Source: Auricularia sp. M13 (taxonomy: Eukaryota; Basidiomycota; Agaricomycetes; Auriculariales; Auriculariaceae). From it: a stretch of 64,000 nt of DNA. Made by a program: the position numbers and the translations under genes. How positions within the stretch are numbered: position 1 is the stretch's first letter; each line of letters starts with the position of its first letter. The stretch is from assembly GCA_037042915.1 (NCBI GenBank), contig CM073204.1:1054001-1118000 (forward strand), given 5' to 3'. The notes under the pieces are model-generated. The model ran no database searches and was not told the origin of the DNA. It was given only the letters and a program-made list of their open reading frames with translations. Of this stretch, positions 12,342 to 23,868 are shown piece by piece.

Positions 12342-13180
12342 ATGGAGGACGAGTTGAATACGCTTGCCGCTGCCCGGGACGTATATATACAAGGTACGAC
12401 TCCAGTGTCTTTCAGATGGCCGTCGTGTCTACATATGCTTACTGTCTGGGCAGGTCGTCGACTGTGCGCAATATTCGACTGAACAGTAGTAATGCCGCGG
12501 TCGCTTACCATCTCCTCAGAAGTGTGCAACGCACGCTGTGTGTGCGTGACCGTCTTGGCCGTCTGCACTCACCGTCTTTCGGTCTCACTCCCTCGCAGTT
12601 TACGACTTCGCGCTCACCATCAGCTAAGAAATCGGGCTCGTATCGCCATCGAAGCAATTGGGCCCGGCCGAGGTGTTATACTACGCCTCGAGACACTGGC
12701 TGCTGCCGGACAGCTTGCTAGGACTAATGTGTCCGTGGAATGCGCTACAGGTATGTCAGCCTCAACGGGCTATGGGTTCAGCACGATGCACTGGTCGTTA
12801 ATCTCGTACAGCGTTCACGTACTTCTCGCTCATGGTTAGGGCAGCTTTTTTGTGCACATGCAGAAGGTTGCGCTAACGACGGCTGTACCTGTCGCCATTG
12901 CAAGCCTGATGGTGACGCTCTTCGTCTCGGTACGATAATTTCCATAGCCTGCATTTGATTCTGAAAGCTCATACGCAAATTACCGCATCCTGCTTTTTGG
13001 TTGAGTCACTGGAAAATGTACCTTCAGTTTCTTCTCAGAGACTGACGGCATGAGCACGGAGCGGATCCTCTACACCATCGGGACATGCGTGGCACGTCGT
13101 TCTGAATCTGCGCGCCGCGGCCGCGCGGGATTCGATAATCTCCTTCGACTCAGGGCAGGCCCTTGGTTTCCCGCATTTGG
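12342..13180 (+). pseudogene. DUF6533-family pseudogene, copy D4
   Basis: The exon order of D1-D3 can be followed. Exon 1 is MEDELNTLAAARDVYIQ (12342-12392) with a GTACG donor, and a TATATAA lies at 12290. The signature region reads VYDFALTIS, then an in-frame TAA, then EIGLV, and continues AEVLYYASRHWLLPDSLLG. A membrane helix VALTTAVPVAIASLMVTL and the C-terminal ERILYTIGTC follow, with a frame change before the VLNLRAAAARDS block. At least two disabling changes are visible, so this copy is dead although its layout and TATA box persist. Confidence 0.7.
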
Positions 13181-13643
13181 GAGGCCACGAGTGGAGATCC
13201 GAGTTGCCAAGAGCAAGTTTTCGAGTAGATTTCCGGCTGATAAAATGTACGATACCTCTACGAGGCCCAATAGTGTTATTGAAGTCGCATACAACGCTGG
13301 GGAGCTGTAATCGCACACAGAAACGCGATAATAACCTGAAAATACCCACCATTTATCCATAGCAACGGCTTTTCATGGGGAGCGGATGCAAAATGAAGCT
13401 CCGAACTTTCTCCTGATGCCGCAACTGTTACGCGCGCAAAACGCTCTGCGCTGTCTCGCAACGACACCGAGGCGCCTGGATCGTTATTTTTGCTTCTAGC
13501 CGTGGCGTTGAGTGGTCGCGGAAGCCGTATATTCTTTCCACCAGGTGTCCTGTCCGGCAATGCCGGCCTCGCAACCCGGCCCCTGGCGGAAGCAGCACGA
13601 CGTATGAGATCCGTTGCAATCGATGTAACTTGTTCACCGATTC
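13181..13643. other. Intergenic between D4 and N1
   Basis: No gene recognised; it holds the upstream region of N1. Confidence 0.4.
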
Positions 13644-15130
13644 ATGCCGATAACCTGCAACTCGTTTGGGGACATCGTCGCTGTGTTGCAGCTTGCGTGG
13701 AGGCTGAGGGCGGCGCTGAGCGAGGCAAGCGGGACATCTTCGGAGGTCAATGCTCTCATCGGCGACATCGACGGCTTCACGTGCATGCTGCAGCATATCA
13801 AGGCTTCAGTAGAGCGGCTCACGCTCCGACGTGCGGTCAAAAATGCCATCGAGCATGCAATCGTAGTGTGTCATAATGTTCTCGAGCGTGTCTTACAGAA
13901 GGTCGCGATGTTTCGGATGGATATGACGCGCAAAGTTGGTCTATTTGCTTGGCGCGAATACTGGATGCTCGCTGCGTGGAGCATTCTAGGTGGGCAAAGG
14001 GAAATCGACGCACTCCGCTCGCGACTATCGGACCAATTGAACGTGATTCAGATTTACCTTTCTCTCTCCCAATCGCGAGTTTCAAAACATGAACTAGAGA
14101 TTAATTCATATGAGCCAGGAACGACCAAGCCGCCGTTGTGGGTGCCGTCGACCGCCAGGCGACTACGTTGGAGATGATGTACAGCGTTGTGCAGGATATC
14201 CAGCTACGATTCGACGTTGGAGTACCCAATTTTCAGTTCTGCGATCGCAAGACGGGAGAATATTACCAACCTTTCGCTCGCACATCCCGCAATGTACGCT
14301 TTCCGCTGCCATAGCGCGTCGAGGCTAACTCCATTACAGCGATTCATCGAGCTACATGAGGCGCTCGCCCGCAGGCCGTATGATCGACATGACCCTAACC
14401 ACCCCGCGAACGTTCTTCGGCAACTGGACGCAGCGAAATGGCAACATGTCACAACACACCAGTCCGTGTCACTGCCTTTTCATCCAGCTACTGACGTGTG
14501 TTAGGTTTGTGGCGTACAGCGCTGGAAATGGTTCAATGCGACTCGAGGTGGTCGAGTGCTGCTACTTCAAAGAGCGGGCATTCAATCAATGGCAAGTCCT
14601 GCTTGGCAGTCCCAGTGTATGCATCCAGAGAGGCGGAATGGATCTCATGAAGTTCATCGTTGAACGCAAGCACGCACCCAAGGCTCCATGCAACTGCGAC
14701 GCCGGCCCTCGGTGCTCTGAACTTTTTTCAGTAGAGCTCCAGCGGTTCAAAAATTGGCTTGCGCTGCAGCACGCGACCATCACGGTCGATGCGATCCGTG
14801 CACAGTCATTCAGCATGGATGATGATGACCGCTCTAGGCATCTCCGTCACTGCGAAGAGATTCTGGCCATCCTACGCCAGTGCCCCAAGCCGTACGTCAC
14901 TTTCAGCCTCTGAGAGTCCATATCTCGACCATCTTATATACTGTAGAGATTACCTGAAATCCGAGATTAAACCGCGTCTGAGGCTACGCTCGAACCACCA
15001 GCAGCCCAGCCTTCGCGCCATTCTCGACGTCGTGCGCGCTGCTCCAAGAGCAGTCTGTCCAGACGAGCATTACCGCCGCGGCGATGATCTGTTCTCGTCC
15101 CGTCGCCAGGCCCATCGTGCCAAGTGGTGA
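13644..15130 (+). CDS. Family N protein N1 (SFGDI-type fungal N-terminal domain)
   Basis: Starts MPITCNSFGDIVAVLQLAW, the helical N-terminus of a large basidiomycete family often annotated as ubiquitin-like or fungal N-terminal domain proteins (recalled, not searched). Exon 1 runs through YWMLAAWSILGGQREIDAL to SLSQSR. A second exon carries QDIQLRFDVGVPNFQF and EYYQPFARTS. A third carries RFIELHEALA. The next holds ECCYFKERAFNQWQVLLG, VERKHA and a CNCDAGPRC cysteine cluster. The last gives HQQPSLRAILDVV and ends at 15130. The exons align with N2, N3 and N4, so the gene model is family-supported. Function unknown; in related proteins this region often precedes signalling modules. Confidence 0.7.
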
Positions 15131-15792
15131 CATTCATATTTCTTGCTGCTGATCTAATAGACGAGGTGGGCTGCGCCATTCGATGAGTGTAAATCATGCG
15201 TATCATCTTGTCTTTTGACATTGCTGCCATGGCATCGGTATGCTCGAGATACTCAAGACTGCTTTTCCGGCGGTCGGCATGCGGATGCCGCGTCACGCAC
15301 GCGAGAGAATGCACGAGAAGCTGCGCCCAGGAGCACCACATCGATACGAGGCTTATATTCCACCGTGAAAGAATGACCTAGAAGTGCCATACAGTTGCCA
15401 GCGCTTATAGCAGAGCGTCGCAGAGGTCCGCTCGCCTACCCTATTCGAAGCTGTCGCTTTGCGAGAAAGCCCGATACTCCAGTCGGAGAGTGGAAGCTTC
15501 CCACAGAATACCGGCCGCACGCTCGTCGTCCCCCATTTCCCGTCGTTATCCCATCTTCCCGCAGTCGGTGCGCTATTCGTGCCAACAGGCTGGCCCCCCG
15601 AAGTCATCGTCCAGATCTAGATCAAATTATGTATGATCAGGGGGTCTTATGAAGCTTTCAGTTGAGGATCACCTGCGTGACCGAACAGGAAGGCATTGAT
15701 CGATGAGGAATCGGAGCTTAAAGCTTGAAGATGCGACACAGCCTTGGTCTTGACCAACCACCTCTGCACGCTTTTTTAACCACATTCAAGTC
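15131..15792. other. Intergenic upstream of the F-box gene
   Basis: No gene recognised. The final bases before the ATG at 15793 are T-rich (CTTTTTTAACC) but lack a clear TATA box. Confidence 0.4.
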
Positions 15793-17442
15793 ATGCTAGC
15801 GTCTGCGCTCCTCCTTGAATCGGAATTACATGCCATCCGGCTTGTTTTAACACATGCCGCTCGCAGAATCGACGATAGGCAAGCAGTTCCTTGTGAACGG
15901 AAAACCGATGCTCTAGCAATTAATTTTCATTTCAGAAATGACCGGACATCATACGACGATCTGCTAAACGATTTGAACGCTGTCGCGCGCACCATCCTCA
16001 ACAAAGTGCGCGCCCAATCTACAGGTCGCCTACTCCCATCGGAATTACTCTGCCACATTTTCTCCTTGCTACCCTTTTCCAACATGGTTGCTGCGAGCGG
16101 CGTCTGTCGCTCTTGGAGAAATATAATACGAGGTGATCCACGCCTTTGGGCTCGGATAGCGACAAGCTCTGGCGTTGACAATACGGTCTTGCCTGTTTTT
16201 CTCGAGCGCGGCGAAAAGGTTCCCGTTGCGCTCGACATCCACCTAGCGAACCCTCAACCCGCTCTGGCCGAGCTCATTGCTCCACACGTCTGGCGTATTC
16301 GCCAGCTTGTAATTAGCAGCGTGCTTCCAGGAAACGCTTTGCTCCAGTTCGGCTTCGATGCGGATAATGGGCTCGCGCGGCCTGCGCCCTGCCTTCGGCG
16401 GTTCGAAATGCGCATGGGTTGGGAGGCCGAGGACGTTTTATTCGACTCAAACTTCTTCGCCGGCCAGGCGCCTTTACTTGAGGAGCTCTGGCTCGACGTG
16501 GAATGTCAGCCTGTGCTCGGCGCGTTCCAAAGCCTCCGCATCGTGGTGTTGACGCATATGGAGACACAGTCTTTTCAGCTCGCGTGGAACGTGCTATATT
16601 CATGCCCTCTCCTCGAGCATGCTGCTATGCGGGTGAGCAGACGTCGAGACAACATCCTCCCCACATCCTCCCAGCTGCCCTTGCTGCGATTCCTACGAAC
16701 CTTGCGGTTCGGGTTCGATGAGGACTTCGCAGAACCCACCATGGATGACGCTACTCTGTTGCTCATAATCCTCCGACCTGAGGTGCGCGCTAGGACGGAC
16801 GTGACCCTCAGACCGGTCGCAGCGCCGCACGACCTACCCACCGGCAGTACAAGTGTCCTTATCTTGAACACGCCCAGCGGTTTTCCGAACCGGCTCACAT
16901 TCAACCTCCACTCACGCGGGCCCGGCGTCGCAGGCACCACGCGTCGATTTCTGCGCGCCCGTCTTGAGCACGCGCGAACATTCCTCCACGAGCATCTGGT
17001 CGTCTCCGCCGACACTCTGCTCTCGCTCACCGTGCCCGCCCATCTCCTGTCCTTCATCGCCGCTGCGGACCACGTCCGCCTCCCAAATCTCCGCGAGTAT
17101 ACAGTGCTGCTGCACCAGCACCACGTCGTTTTTCAGGCGCGCGGCAAGCAGCTTCTTCTCGACCGCATGCCGGCTCTGCACACATTCACGCTCACGCGTG
17201 CGCGCGCCGCGAACACAATCACGCAGGACGTCGTGGTCGACTCCGTCGCTGTTCTTAGCTGCTTCGCCGTGCGCCGCACTGGCCTCGCACGCATGCGACG
17301 TATGGTGCTATGCGGCATCGAGACGCCGCTGACAGTTGATGATGTGCGGAATTATGTGGACGAGCTCGCGCGCGAGCCGTGGAAGCCTATCGATGGGCCG
17401 CAGTTCGACAGGATAGACGAGTGGCTGTTCGATGCGCCGTGA
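15793..17442 (+). CDS. F-box protein, 549 aa
   Basis: A single long open frame. Residues about 78-125 form an F-box: GRLLPSELLCHIFSLLPFS, then AASGVCRSWRNIIRGDPRLW, the basidiomycete form that binds Skp1 in SCF ubiquitin ligases. The rest (residues about 130-549) has irregular leucine-rich stretches such as LRRFEMRMGW and PLLEELWLDV, likely a degenerate LRR-type substrate-binding region. A CATTTCAG near 15932 could be a splice acceptor of a small 5' intron (GTGAACGG..CATTTCAG, 43 bp), but the frame is open across it. Substrate unknown. Codon use and length look normal and no break is seen. Confidence 0.88.
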   Translation: MLASALLLESELHAIRLVLTHAARRIDDRQAVPCERKTDALAINFHFRNDRTSYDDLLNDLNAVARTILNKVRAQSTGRLLPSELLCHIFSLLPFSNMVAASGVCRSWRNIIRGDPRLWARIATSSGVDNTVLPVFLERGEKVPVALDIHLANPQPALAELIAPHVWRIRQLVISSVLPGNALLQFGFDADNGLARPAPCLRRFEMRMGWEAEDVLFDSNFFAGQAPLLEELWLDVECQPVLGAFQSLRIVVLTHMETQSFQLAWNVLYSCPLLEHAAMRVSRRRDNILPTSSQLPLLRFLRTLRFGFDEDFAEPTMDDATLLLIILRPEVRARTDVTLRPVAAPHDLPTGSTSVLILNTPSGFPNRLTFNLHSRGPGVAGTTRRFLRARLEHARTFLHEHLVVSADTLLSLTVPAHLLSFIAAADHVRLPNLREYTVLLHQHHVVFQARGKQLLLDRMPALHTFTLTRARAANTITQDVVVDSVAVLSCFAVRRTGLARMRRMVLCGIETPLTVDDVRNYVDELAREPWKPIDGPQFDRIDEWLFDAP

Positions 17443-17864
17443 CCTTTCCTCGCTCTTTTCGCACGGTACATGTGCATTAAGACCCAAGGAACCCGTACGA
17501 GAAGCCGCTAGGTCACGCACGTACCCGATGGCGAGCATCGTGCTTCGAAGACCGTGAGACGGCGGCTCGGACCATCTCAGAGCTTCCAGTGCCAATCGAC
17601 ATACTGATGGACACTGGTGGCCTGCCTTGACGCCTGACAGTTCCTTATTTACGTGGCAACAGCTGTAAAGACTTTACTTCGTGATGGTAAAATCACCGCA
17701 AAAGTCGTAGAATGCATCAGTGGGACAAGAAGCCTCAGTCGGGAAATAGGAAGCAGCGCCCGACCCGACAGCAGAGGCCCAGAATCACGAGTAACATACG
17801 GAGCACGAAGAAGTGCCGCTGAGTTGAGAACTCCGTGCGGGTTCGTCCGAATATGTCGTCAAGT
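17443..17864. other. Intergenic after the F-box gene
   Basis: No gene recognised; just before 17865 begins sequence shared with the 5' flank of LysM copy L3. Confidence 0.4.
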
Positions 17865-19100
17865 TGAGCGGGGTAGCTGAATCCACCTGCGCTGTGCAAA
17901 ATATACGGCCGTCGCGTGCAAGGAGAATAGAGAGTCAAGTTCCTTGTACCAAGGCCCAGGTGACAGTGAATGAAGAGATTGCGTCCTGCAGTCACGGAAT
18001 AAAAGCCGGACGCGATGTCGCGGCAAGAGGACAAGCAGCGGAGGCATATTCCAGCTCCGCACTTCTCCCGGTCACGCTCTTTCCCCCTCTGGGTAACGCC
18101 GCCCGCATAGACGGCCTCGACGACCGATGGGCTCTGTCCACCGGCCTGCTCGGGGAAGATAACCATTAGAACGACCAGAAAAGAATCTCCAGCACTGTGC
18201 GTCCGTTGCAGCCCAGCTGGACGCGGTACTAATGGCGCCACGTGCGATGAGTAGGTACATAGATGCTGAACTCGCCGTCGCCGACGCTGCTGGCGGTATT
18301 ACGAGGTGGAGCGCGTAATGGGCACGCGGCAGTCGCTGAAGCCGTTGACGGACCCGACATGCAGCCTTCGCTGGCCCAATAGCGACGTTGCTAACGGTGC
18401 TGTATCTCCTAACGCCGAACGCTGAGCGTCTGTACCGGATGGCAGTGCATCTGCGTCGCCCAACTCGTACAACGCGTACTTACATACGGCACGCGGCCGG
18501 CCGCCTCCACGTTCGCCCAGTCTGCTCCTGCGCGCGCGCACCACATCGCCGTGCGCCTAACGGATGTATGGCAGCTAACGGCGACGCACGGAGCTCCTTG
18601 CGCTGCGGTTTCGTCTGGCCGCCGTCCCGCCGGAGCAGCTGTCAAGCACACGGACGGCTGGACGTCGATGGCCAGCATGTCAAATTCATTGCGCTCTCCA
18701 TCGCAAGGCCGCGCAAGCACCGTTTCTCCGCCGCCCGCGCCGGCCAATGCAGACGTCTCGGGGTCCGCAACCAACTGCAGCGCTCGGCTTCGACTTCAAT
18801 GTCTACGTCCGCACGCCGCGAGGCCCAAGCCAGCACGGGCGTCGTCTCCCGGTCAGTCTTGCCTGCTACGTGCGACGCCTGGACGTCAGCCACCAGGTTT
18901 CAGCGCTTAGCGTCGACGTCGACGTCGACGCACGCAGACGTGGCAGCAACGCGCCGCCTGTCGCCCGCTCGCCGGCGGCTGGACATCGGCCACCAGCATG
19001 CACAAGAGCTCACGCCGGCCGTCTGAAAGTACAGTGGCTCGAGCCACTGTCCGAGCGGCATTCAGCCCATCAACACCGCTGTATGGGCCGCTGCGATCCC
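17865..19100 (+). pseudogene. LysM-gene relic L1
   Basis: Nucleotide blocks match the other LysM copies: CACGGAATAAAAGCCGGA and GGCAAGAGGACAAGC near 17990-18040 (compare 49020-49070), then LDDRWALSTGLLGEDN, and further on scattered pieces of the serine-rich repeat region (GWTSMASMSNS, SARRE-like stretches). The C-terminal LysM domain is not found, and frame changes are frequent. It is a 5' fragment of the family whose intact member is L4. Confidence 0.6.
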
Positions 19101-19313
19101 CTCGTATAGTTACCATATTCCCCCTAAGCTGTCAAACACGGGGGTAATTTCCATTTTTAGACGCCTCGGACTTGCCAAATTTGGAGCGGTTTAAATACTT
19201 TTGTCCATGTCTCACTCGGCCTTGCGTGACACTTGCGTTGTCTGGCATTTTCTTCCTCAGACTTTCCCTCATGTACTGTCTGGTACGGGTCGACCGAGAC
19301 AAGTAGTGGCCAC

Positions 19314-19320
19314 TATAAAA
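19314..19320 (+). promoter_or_regulatory. TATA box of B1
   Basis: TATAAAA 36 bp before the B1 ATG, with CGAGACA at 19295-19301 just upstream. Confidence 0.6.
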
Positions 19321-19349
19321 GGACAGAGCATTGTCGTTGTTCATGTGCA

Positions 19350-20345
19350 ATGGCCACCTTCCATTTTGACAGCTTCCTCAAGCTGCGCAATCCCTCCATC
19401 ATCATTCCCACGCGACACCGTAAGCCACATGTTCGGATATACTTTTCTACCACGGTGCATGATGGTACGCGCTCCTGGAAGCTTGCGCCGACTCCCGCTC
19501 ATTATCAAAGGTTGCACCTTCGCCGTCTGTGTCACGACGCCATGCGGCTCCAACGACGACGTTTCCATTGTGAATGAGACGTGGGCGCGGGTCGTTGGCC
19601 TGGCGCACGTTGTCTGTGACACTCTTTTTGTGGAAGCAACATCCATCGTTGTCATTACCCGCTCCGAGGAAGCTCGCTTTTCACCCGCGGTGGTCGCTCC
19701 AACCACGGATGCTTTAGCGCGCGAAAAAACTTCCCGCTTTCCGTTCTCGATCTTACAGTGCAGCGCACTAGACGCCTGCCTGCGCCGGTTACAGTGAGGT
19801 TATTGAATTACGTGTCCTTTTTAAACGCAGTACTCACGTCCGTTGCAGATGCCGTGTCGACGACCAAATTGATGCATTCGCCACATTTCGGCATTTGGCC
19901 GCAGGCACAGTCCTTATTATATCGGGCTTGGTTATCAGTGCAAGCAGTGATGCGCTGACTATCGATGTTCGGAAGTTTGAATTGGATGACTGTAACTCTC
20001 GAAGCTCACATCGCGCTCGTGGTCTGTTCTGCTCTGGCCGTACTTGCGTCAGACGACTTGCCTCACGGCTGTGCGTGCATTTTTGTCGAAGTTTCCGCTA
20101 AAGCTAACTGCTTTTCCAGGGTGACGGCTGTGTTAGGTCGCTCGAGATTCGTACAACAGCAAGAGAAGGCTCGGTATGTAGTCCCAGACTTTTCAAATTT
20201 CTTTGGACTGATCTGTGATCTCGCAGACTTGCATTGGTCCATATTCACAGAGCGAGTTTCCGCAACTCCCCAGTTCGGGTTGAATTTTGCTGCGCAGCTC
20301 ATCCTGAAGCTTGCGCGCTGGAGTAAACCTAGGAAGGACCAGTGA
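19350..20345 (+). pseudogene. Family B member B1, probably frameshifted
   Basis: Exon 1 starts MATFHFDSFLKLRNPSI (compare [15 protein letters not shown] in B2). An intron after VHDG leads to FAVCVTTPCG and CDTLFVEATSIVVI, matching the first domain of B2. A run of A near 19722 then marks a frame change to NFPLSVLDLTVQRTRRLP and APVTVR. A second intron leads to AAGTVLIISGLVISASSDA followed by LTIDVRKFELDDC, the second-domain motif of the family. The tail beyond about 20000 cannot be placed. Whether the frame change is real or bridged by splicing is open; I favour a damaged copy. Function unknown. Confidence 0.55.
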
Positions 20346-20500
20346 TAGTTGCTCGACGGACAAGGGCTTCTTTGTGTAATGTAAAGAGATACCGTGTGCT
20401 TGCAATTAGTTTGACATTGCTGTGAGATTGCGAATCCGTGATTCTTCGGTGTCCGTGTACACTTCGGATGCAAAATGTTAAGTGACAGGCCGTGCGAACA

Positions 20501-20506
20501 TATAAG
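20501..20506 (+). promoter_or_regulatory. TATA box of B2
   Basis: TATAAG 41 bp before the B2 ATG at 20542. Confidence 0.5.
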
Positions 20507-20541
20507 CTTGCACTGGCCATGAACAAGCTCGAGCTCTCGAC

Positions 20542-22366
20542 ATGCCCCACTTCCACTTTGACGCGTCGCTCGAACTACGGTCCCCAATTGTCGTCTGCCC
20601 AGGGGCAAACGGGGATCCTTTCTTGCATGTCTACTTCTCCACCATCGACTTTCGCGGTTCGTCTATTGTATGCCTCGGTTGTCGTGATGAAGTATTGACG
20701 TTATACCGGGCAGGCACGGAACTCTCAGTACTCGTGGCCGTCCCAGCTGGTCCAAACACGCGTCTGATCGCGCACGGCACCCACGCGCAAGTTCTTGGGC
20801 CCGCGGACTTCGCGCGCGACACGTTCTACGTTAAAACTCCGCACGTATTTATCTCCGAAAACCCGGTCCGGTCCGACGCGTCACCCTCTCCCCTTCCATC
20901 CCTCGTCTTCACAGGCTCTGTCACTCTTCCCGCGTATGGGGTTTTTGGAGTCGTAGTCGGGCTCGGACAGACATGGGCTCCGGCTTTGACAGTCAGGTGC
21001 GGCATATATCAATCCAGGTCGGACTGGTCTGACCGACGTGGACAGGTGCGAAATCAACAGTGACACCGGGCACGTTAGCAAGTCCGAGCCCCTTGAAAAT
21101 CACGAGAAGGCCAATGTCGCTGGACTGGTGGTGGGCGTTGATGCCGGTACACTCGTCGTTGCCGTCCACGACGCCAAATTCGACAGCAACGAGATTCCCT
21201 GCAACGCTCATTGTCTGCTGCGCTCATCGTTATATCCCATGGCGCCGACAGAGAATTTGTGCGGGTGGTACGTGTGAATGTTGACCTCTCTTTCTTTCTC
21301 TAATTGGCGAGACAGGCTTCGTTCAATTTTGCCTCGTGACGAAGCGGCGGGATCTCTGCCACTGCCTCTGTCTGCTACGCGTGGTTCCCCGCGGGAGGAA
21401 GTGACCAGTCAGCCTACCGTGGTGCCTCAAACGGACGCCGCGAACGACACCGTCCAGTCTTTTTCCGCGTCGTTGCGCTCTTCGTCCATCTCACCTCGCT
21501 ACTCGCCGATTTCGCCTCGCTACTCGCCGACTTCGCCTCGCTATTCGCCGACTTCGCCTCGCTATTCGCCGACTTCGCCTCGCTATTCGCCGACTTCGCC
21601 TCGCTACTCGCCGACTTCGCCTCGCTACTCGCCAAGGTCTCCTGGTTACTCGCCCGCGTCAGGGATGGCCGACAACGTTGCGGATCTCGTCGATGAACCG
21701 CTCGGGTTTGCTCCTGCTCCGCGCATTGTGTCTCGCCGAGCTCCCTGGTCCGTCAGTCCCTCGCCGTCCGTCTTGCCCACTCAACCCGCGTCGCAAGTGG
21801 CAGATGAGGCCGCGGTTCCCATCGGCGAACCGGTTGAGTTTGGATCTACCCCGCGTATTGCATCTGCTTCAGCTCGGTGGGCGGGCACCTCCTCGCCCAT
21901 GTTCTCGCCAACTACGCTTCACTATTTTCCCGCGCCCGTTTATCTATCTATGACACCTCGGTCTTCGTCCCCTGCGGCCGGCACCTCGCAGCCCTCGATT
22001 CGCTCTGCATCAGGACGTACGAGCGGCCCCGCGCAGACTGGAGATGACCACAATGTCGCGTCAAATTGGGTGGAGAGCCATCAACAAGCATTCGACGCTT
22101 TCCTGTACAGCCAGTTCCCGAACCTGGGCCCGCTTGGCGACTGTGGTCGCGCGGACGCGCTGCTTGCGTTACCGCCACTTTCCCAGAGTATGGAGCAGGG
22201 TTGTGCTGCGGTCCCGATTATGGAACCTGATCATTCACCTCCTCTCGAAGACTACCGCGATACGCTCATGTCCGAATCCGAATTTTCCGTCGAAGCTGTG
22301 CCCTCGCGTTCTGCTACCCCGAGACCCTATTACACCGGCTTCCGCGCGACGTCATGTAACTTCTGA
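20542..22366 (+). CDS. Family B member B2, 556 aa, with Pol II CTD-like heptads
   Basis: Four exons (20542-20656, 20714-20996, 21046-21267, 21316-22366) with introns of 48-57 bp give an intact 556-aa protein; phases agree. Domain 1 (residues about 1-130): [60 protein letters not shown]. Domain 2 (about 135-205): [19 protein letters not shown] followed by [13 protein letters not shown]. The last exon is a Ser/Pro-rich, low-complexity tail; residues about 265-320 are YSPISPR, five [14 protein letters not shown] and YSPASG. YSPTSPS is the Rpb1 CTD heptad. The family is not one I recognise. The exon joining the tail is confirmed by B7, which splices at the same point (CGW/CKW before the tail). 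Inferred nuclear. Confidence 0.75.
21488..21655 (+). repeat. 21-bp coding minisatellite, about 8 units (CTD-like heptads)
   Basis: Tandem 21-bp units of the form TACTCGCCGACTTCGCCTCG plus C, differing mainly at TAC/TAT and ACT/ATT. Each encodes one YSPxSPR heptad in the tail of B2. The near identity of the central units suggests recent slippage or unequal crossing-over that kept frame. Confidence 0.9.
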
Positions 22367-22532
22367 AGGCCTTCCTGTCTGCTCGTCTTGCTTCTGATAT
22401 TACATTTCTGTTTCATGTACACTTTCAACGCCATGTACGTAGTTGAGATGATGTTATAAATTGATTGTATGTTCGCTGGGCAAATTACGTTCGATTTGAA
22501 ACGGCAGCCTGCGTAAACGCGCGTGTGACCCG

Positions 22533-22618
22533 TGTCTCATGTCAGCAGTCCCAGACAACTTCTGTGGTGCTTCGAGAGTCAAGCACCAAAGTGAGACAGC
22601 ATGAATTTGCCTATATAA
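22533..22618 (+). promoter_or_regulatory. H1 promoter: TGTCTCA, TGAGACA and TATATAA
   Basis: TGTCTCA at 22533-22539, its inverse TGAGACA at 22592-22598, and TATATAA at 22612-22618, 34 bp before the H1 ATG. Confidence 0.5.
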
Positions 22619-22651
22619 CCCGACTTCTTCCATCATTTATTTTTCCAAACC

Positions 22652-23116
22652 ATGGCGCCTCTGTACGAGATAATGCCTCAGTATTTCCTGGAATCCCATT
22701 TCGGGCATCCCTTAAGCAAGTTTAGCGACTTGCCTGCCAGCGAAGTGCCTTTGAACCTACTACAGGTATGATCTCTGTTGCATGACCAAGCGTCCATGGT
22801 GATAATCCAGATCTAGCTGCAATTGTCTCTCAAGAATCCATTCGCTGGAAGTTGGCTTCCACCTGTGAATATCAGTGAAGAAGGCGAAGTTTCAGTCGAT
22901 AATCCGCGACAATGGATCGAACAGGGCAGTGCGGATGGCTTCGATCTCCGAGAGCAGTTACTCGATATTAAACCGATTATCCGTCATGTTGCCGAGAGGC
23001 ACTTGCAGGAGTTGGAAGAGACAGGTCGCCAGGACCTTGAGGGACATAAAACTTTTTACAAAAAATTCGAAATCAGTTCGCTTGCACTCGTGGAGTATCT
23101 ACTCGCTTTCCTTTGA
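22652..23116 (+). CDS. Family H member H1, small helical protein, 137 aa
   Basis: Two exons (22652-22765 and 22817-23116) around a 51-bp phase-0 intron. It begins MAPLYEIMPQYFLES. After the intron comes LQLSLKNPFAGSWLPPVN, then NPRQWIEQ and a long helical part ending FEISSLALVEYLLAFL. H4 shows the same plan: intron, then YFVLGNPVVGLGLPHV and NLANWIQ. No signal peptide or known domain. It is intact and sits between B2 and B3. Function unknown. Confidence 0.65.
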
Positions 23117-23868
23117 GCAGCCCATGTACATACTATAATCTGAGGGCACTTTGTTGCATTCAGGAAGACTAGAACATAATATCATTCTGCACTGTTTGCA
23201 CTACATGCATGACAAAGAACTCGTACCTCCTCCTTCTGCGCCCGGCTCGTCCATATCGTCTGCGTGGCGCAGGGTGACCTCCCGCAGACACGCGATAAGT
23301 GTGGCTGACTCGGAATTCGCAGCTAACGCGACGACGTGTCAGCCCTCGCCGCCACCGTCTCGCTCACACAGTCTGCCGGGCGCGTCGCGTTGGGATCTTC
23401 GTGCGCGCCACGTGAACATATGTGCGCATGCGTCGTTCGCGCTGCTTGGCTCCCGTGCGCACGGTCAATGGCGCGCATGATTCACGTAGCATCTGGAATC
23501 ACCCAGTGATAGGGTGGAAGTGCGGGTTGTTCCAGTGATCCATATGATTGGCCGCGGCGCTAAGCCTTCCCGTGCTGGCTGGCTGCATGGACGTCGGCGT
23601 CAGGGAGGAGAGCAGAGCTGGTAGCGGAGTTAGAATGATCTATGCGCGCCGCGCGGTCTTGCTCTGATGGAGTGAGACCTTGACACAACATAGTCTCCTT
23701 TGTCTTAGTTGTGCTTCCTGAGACTGGTGACGAGGAAATGGGGCCAAACGCGGTGTCTCATGGGCAGGATTCCAGACTCTGCGCTAAGTCCGCTCAGGTT
23801 TATAAAGCTCCCTGTTTTTCTGCTAAAGCACCATACTCTCACTCAACAGCTGACATATACTCGCACAC
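23117..23868. other. Intergenic between H1 and B3
   Basis: The open frame 23151-23480 (109 codons) has no recognisable motif and no family counterpart. The end of the interval is the B3 promoter. Confidence 0.4.
23754..23807 (+). promoter_or_regulatory. B3 promoter: TGTCTCA and TATAAAG
   Basis: TGTCTCA at 23754-23760 and TATAAAG at 23801-23807, 62 bp before the B3 ATG. Confidence 0.55.
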
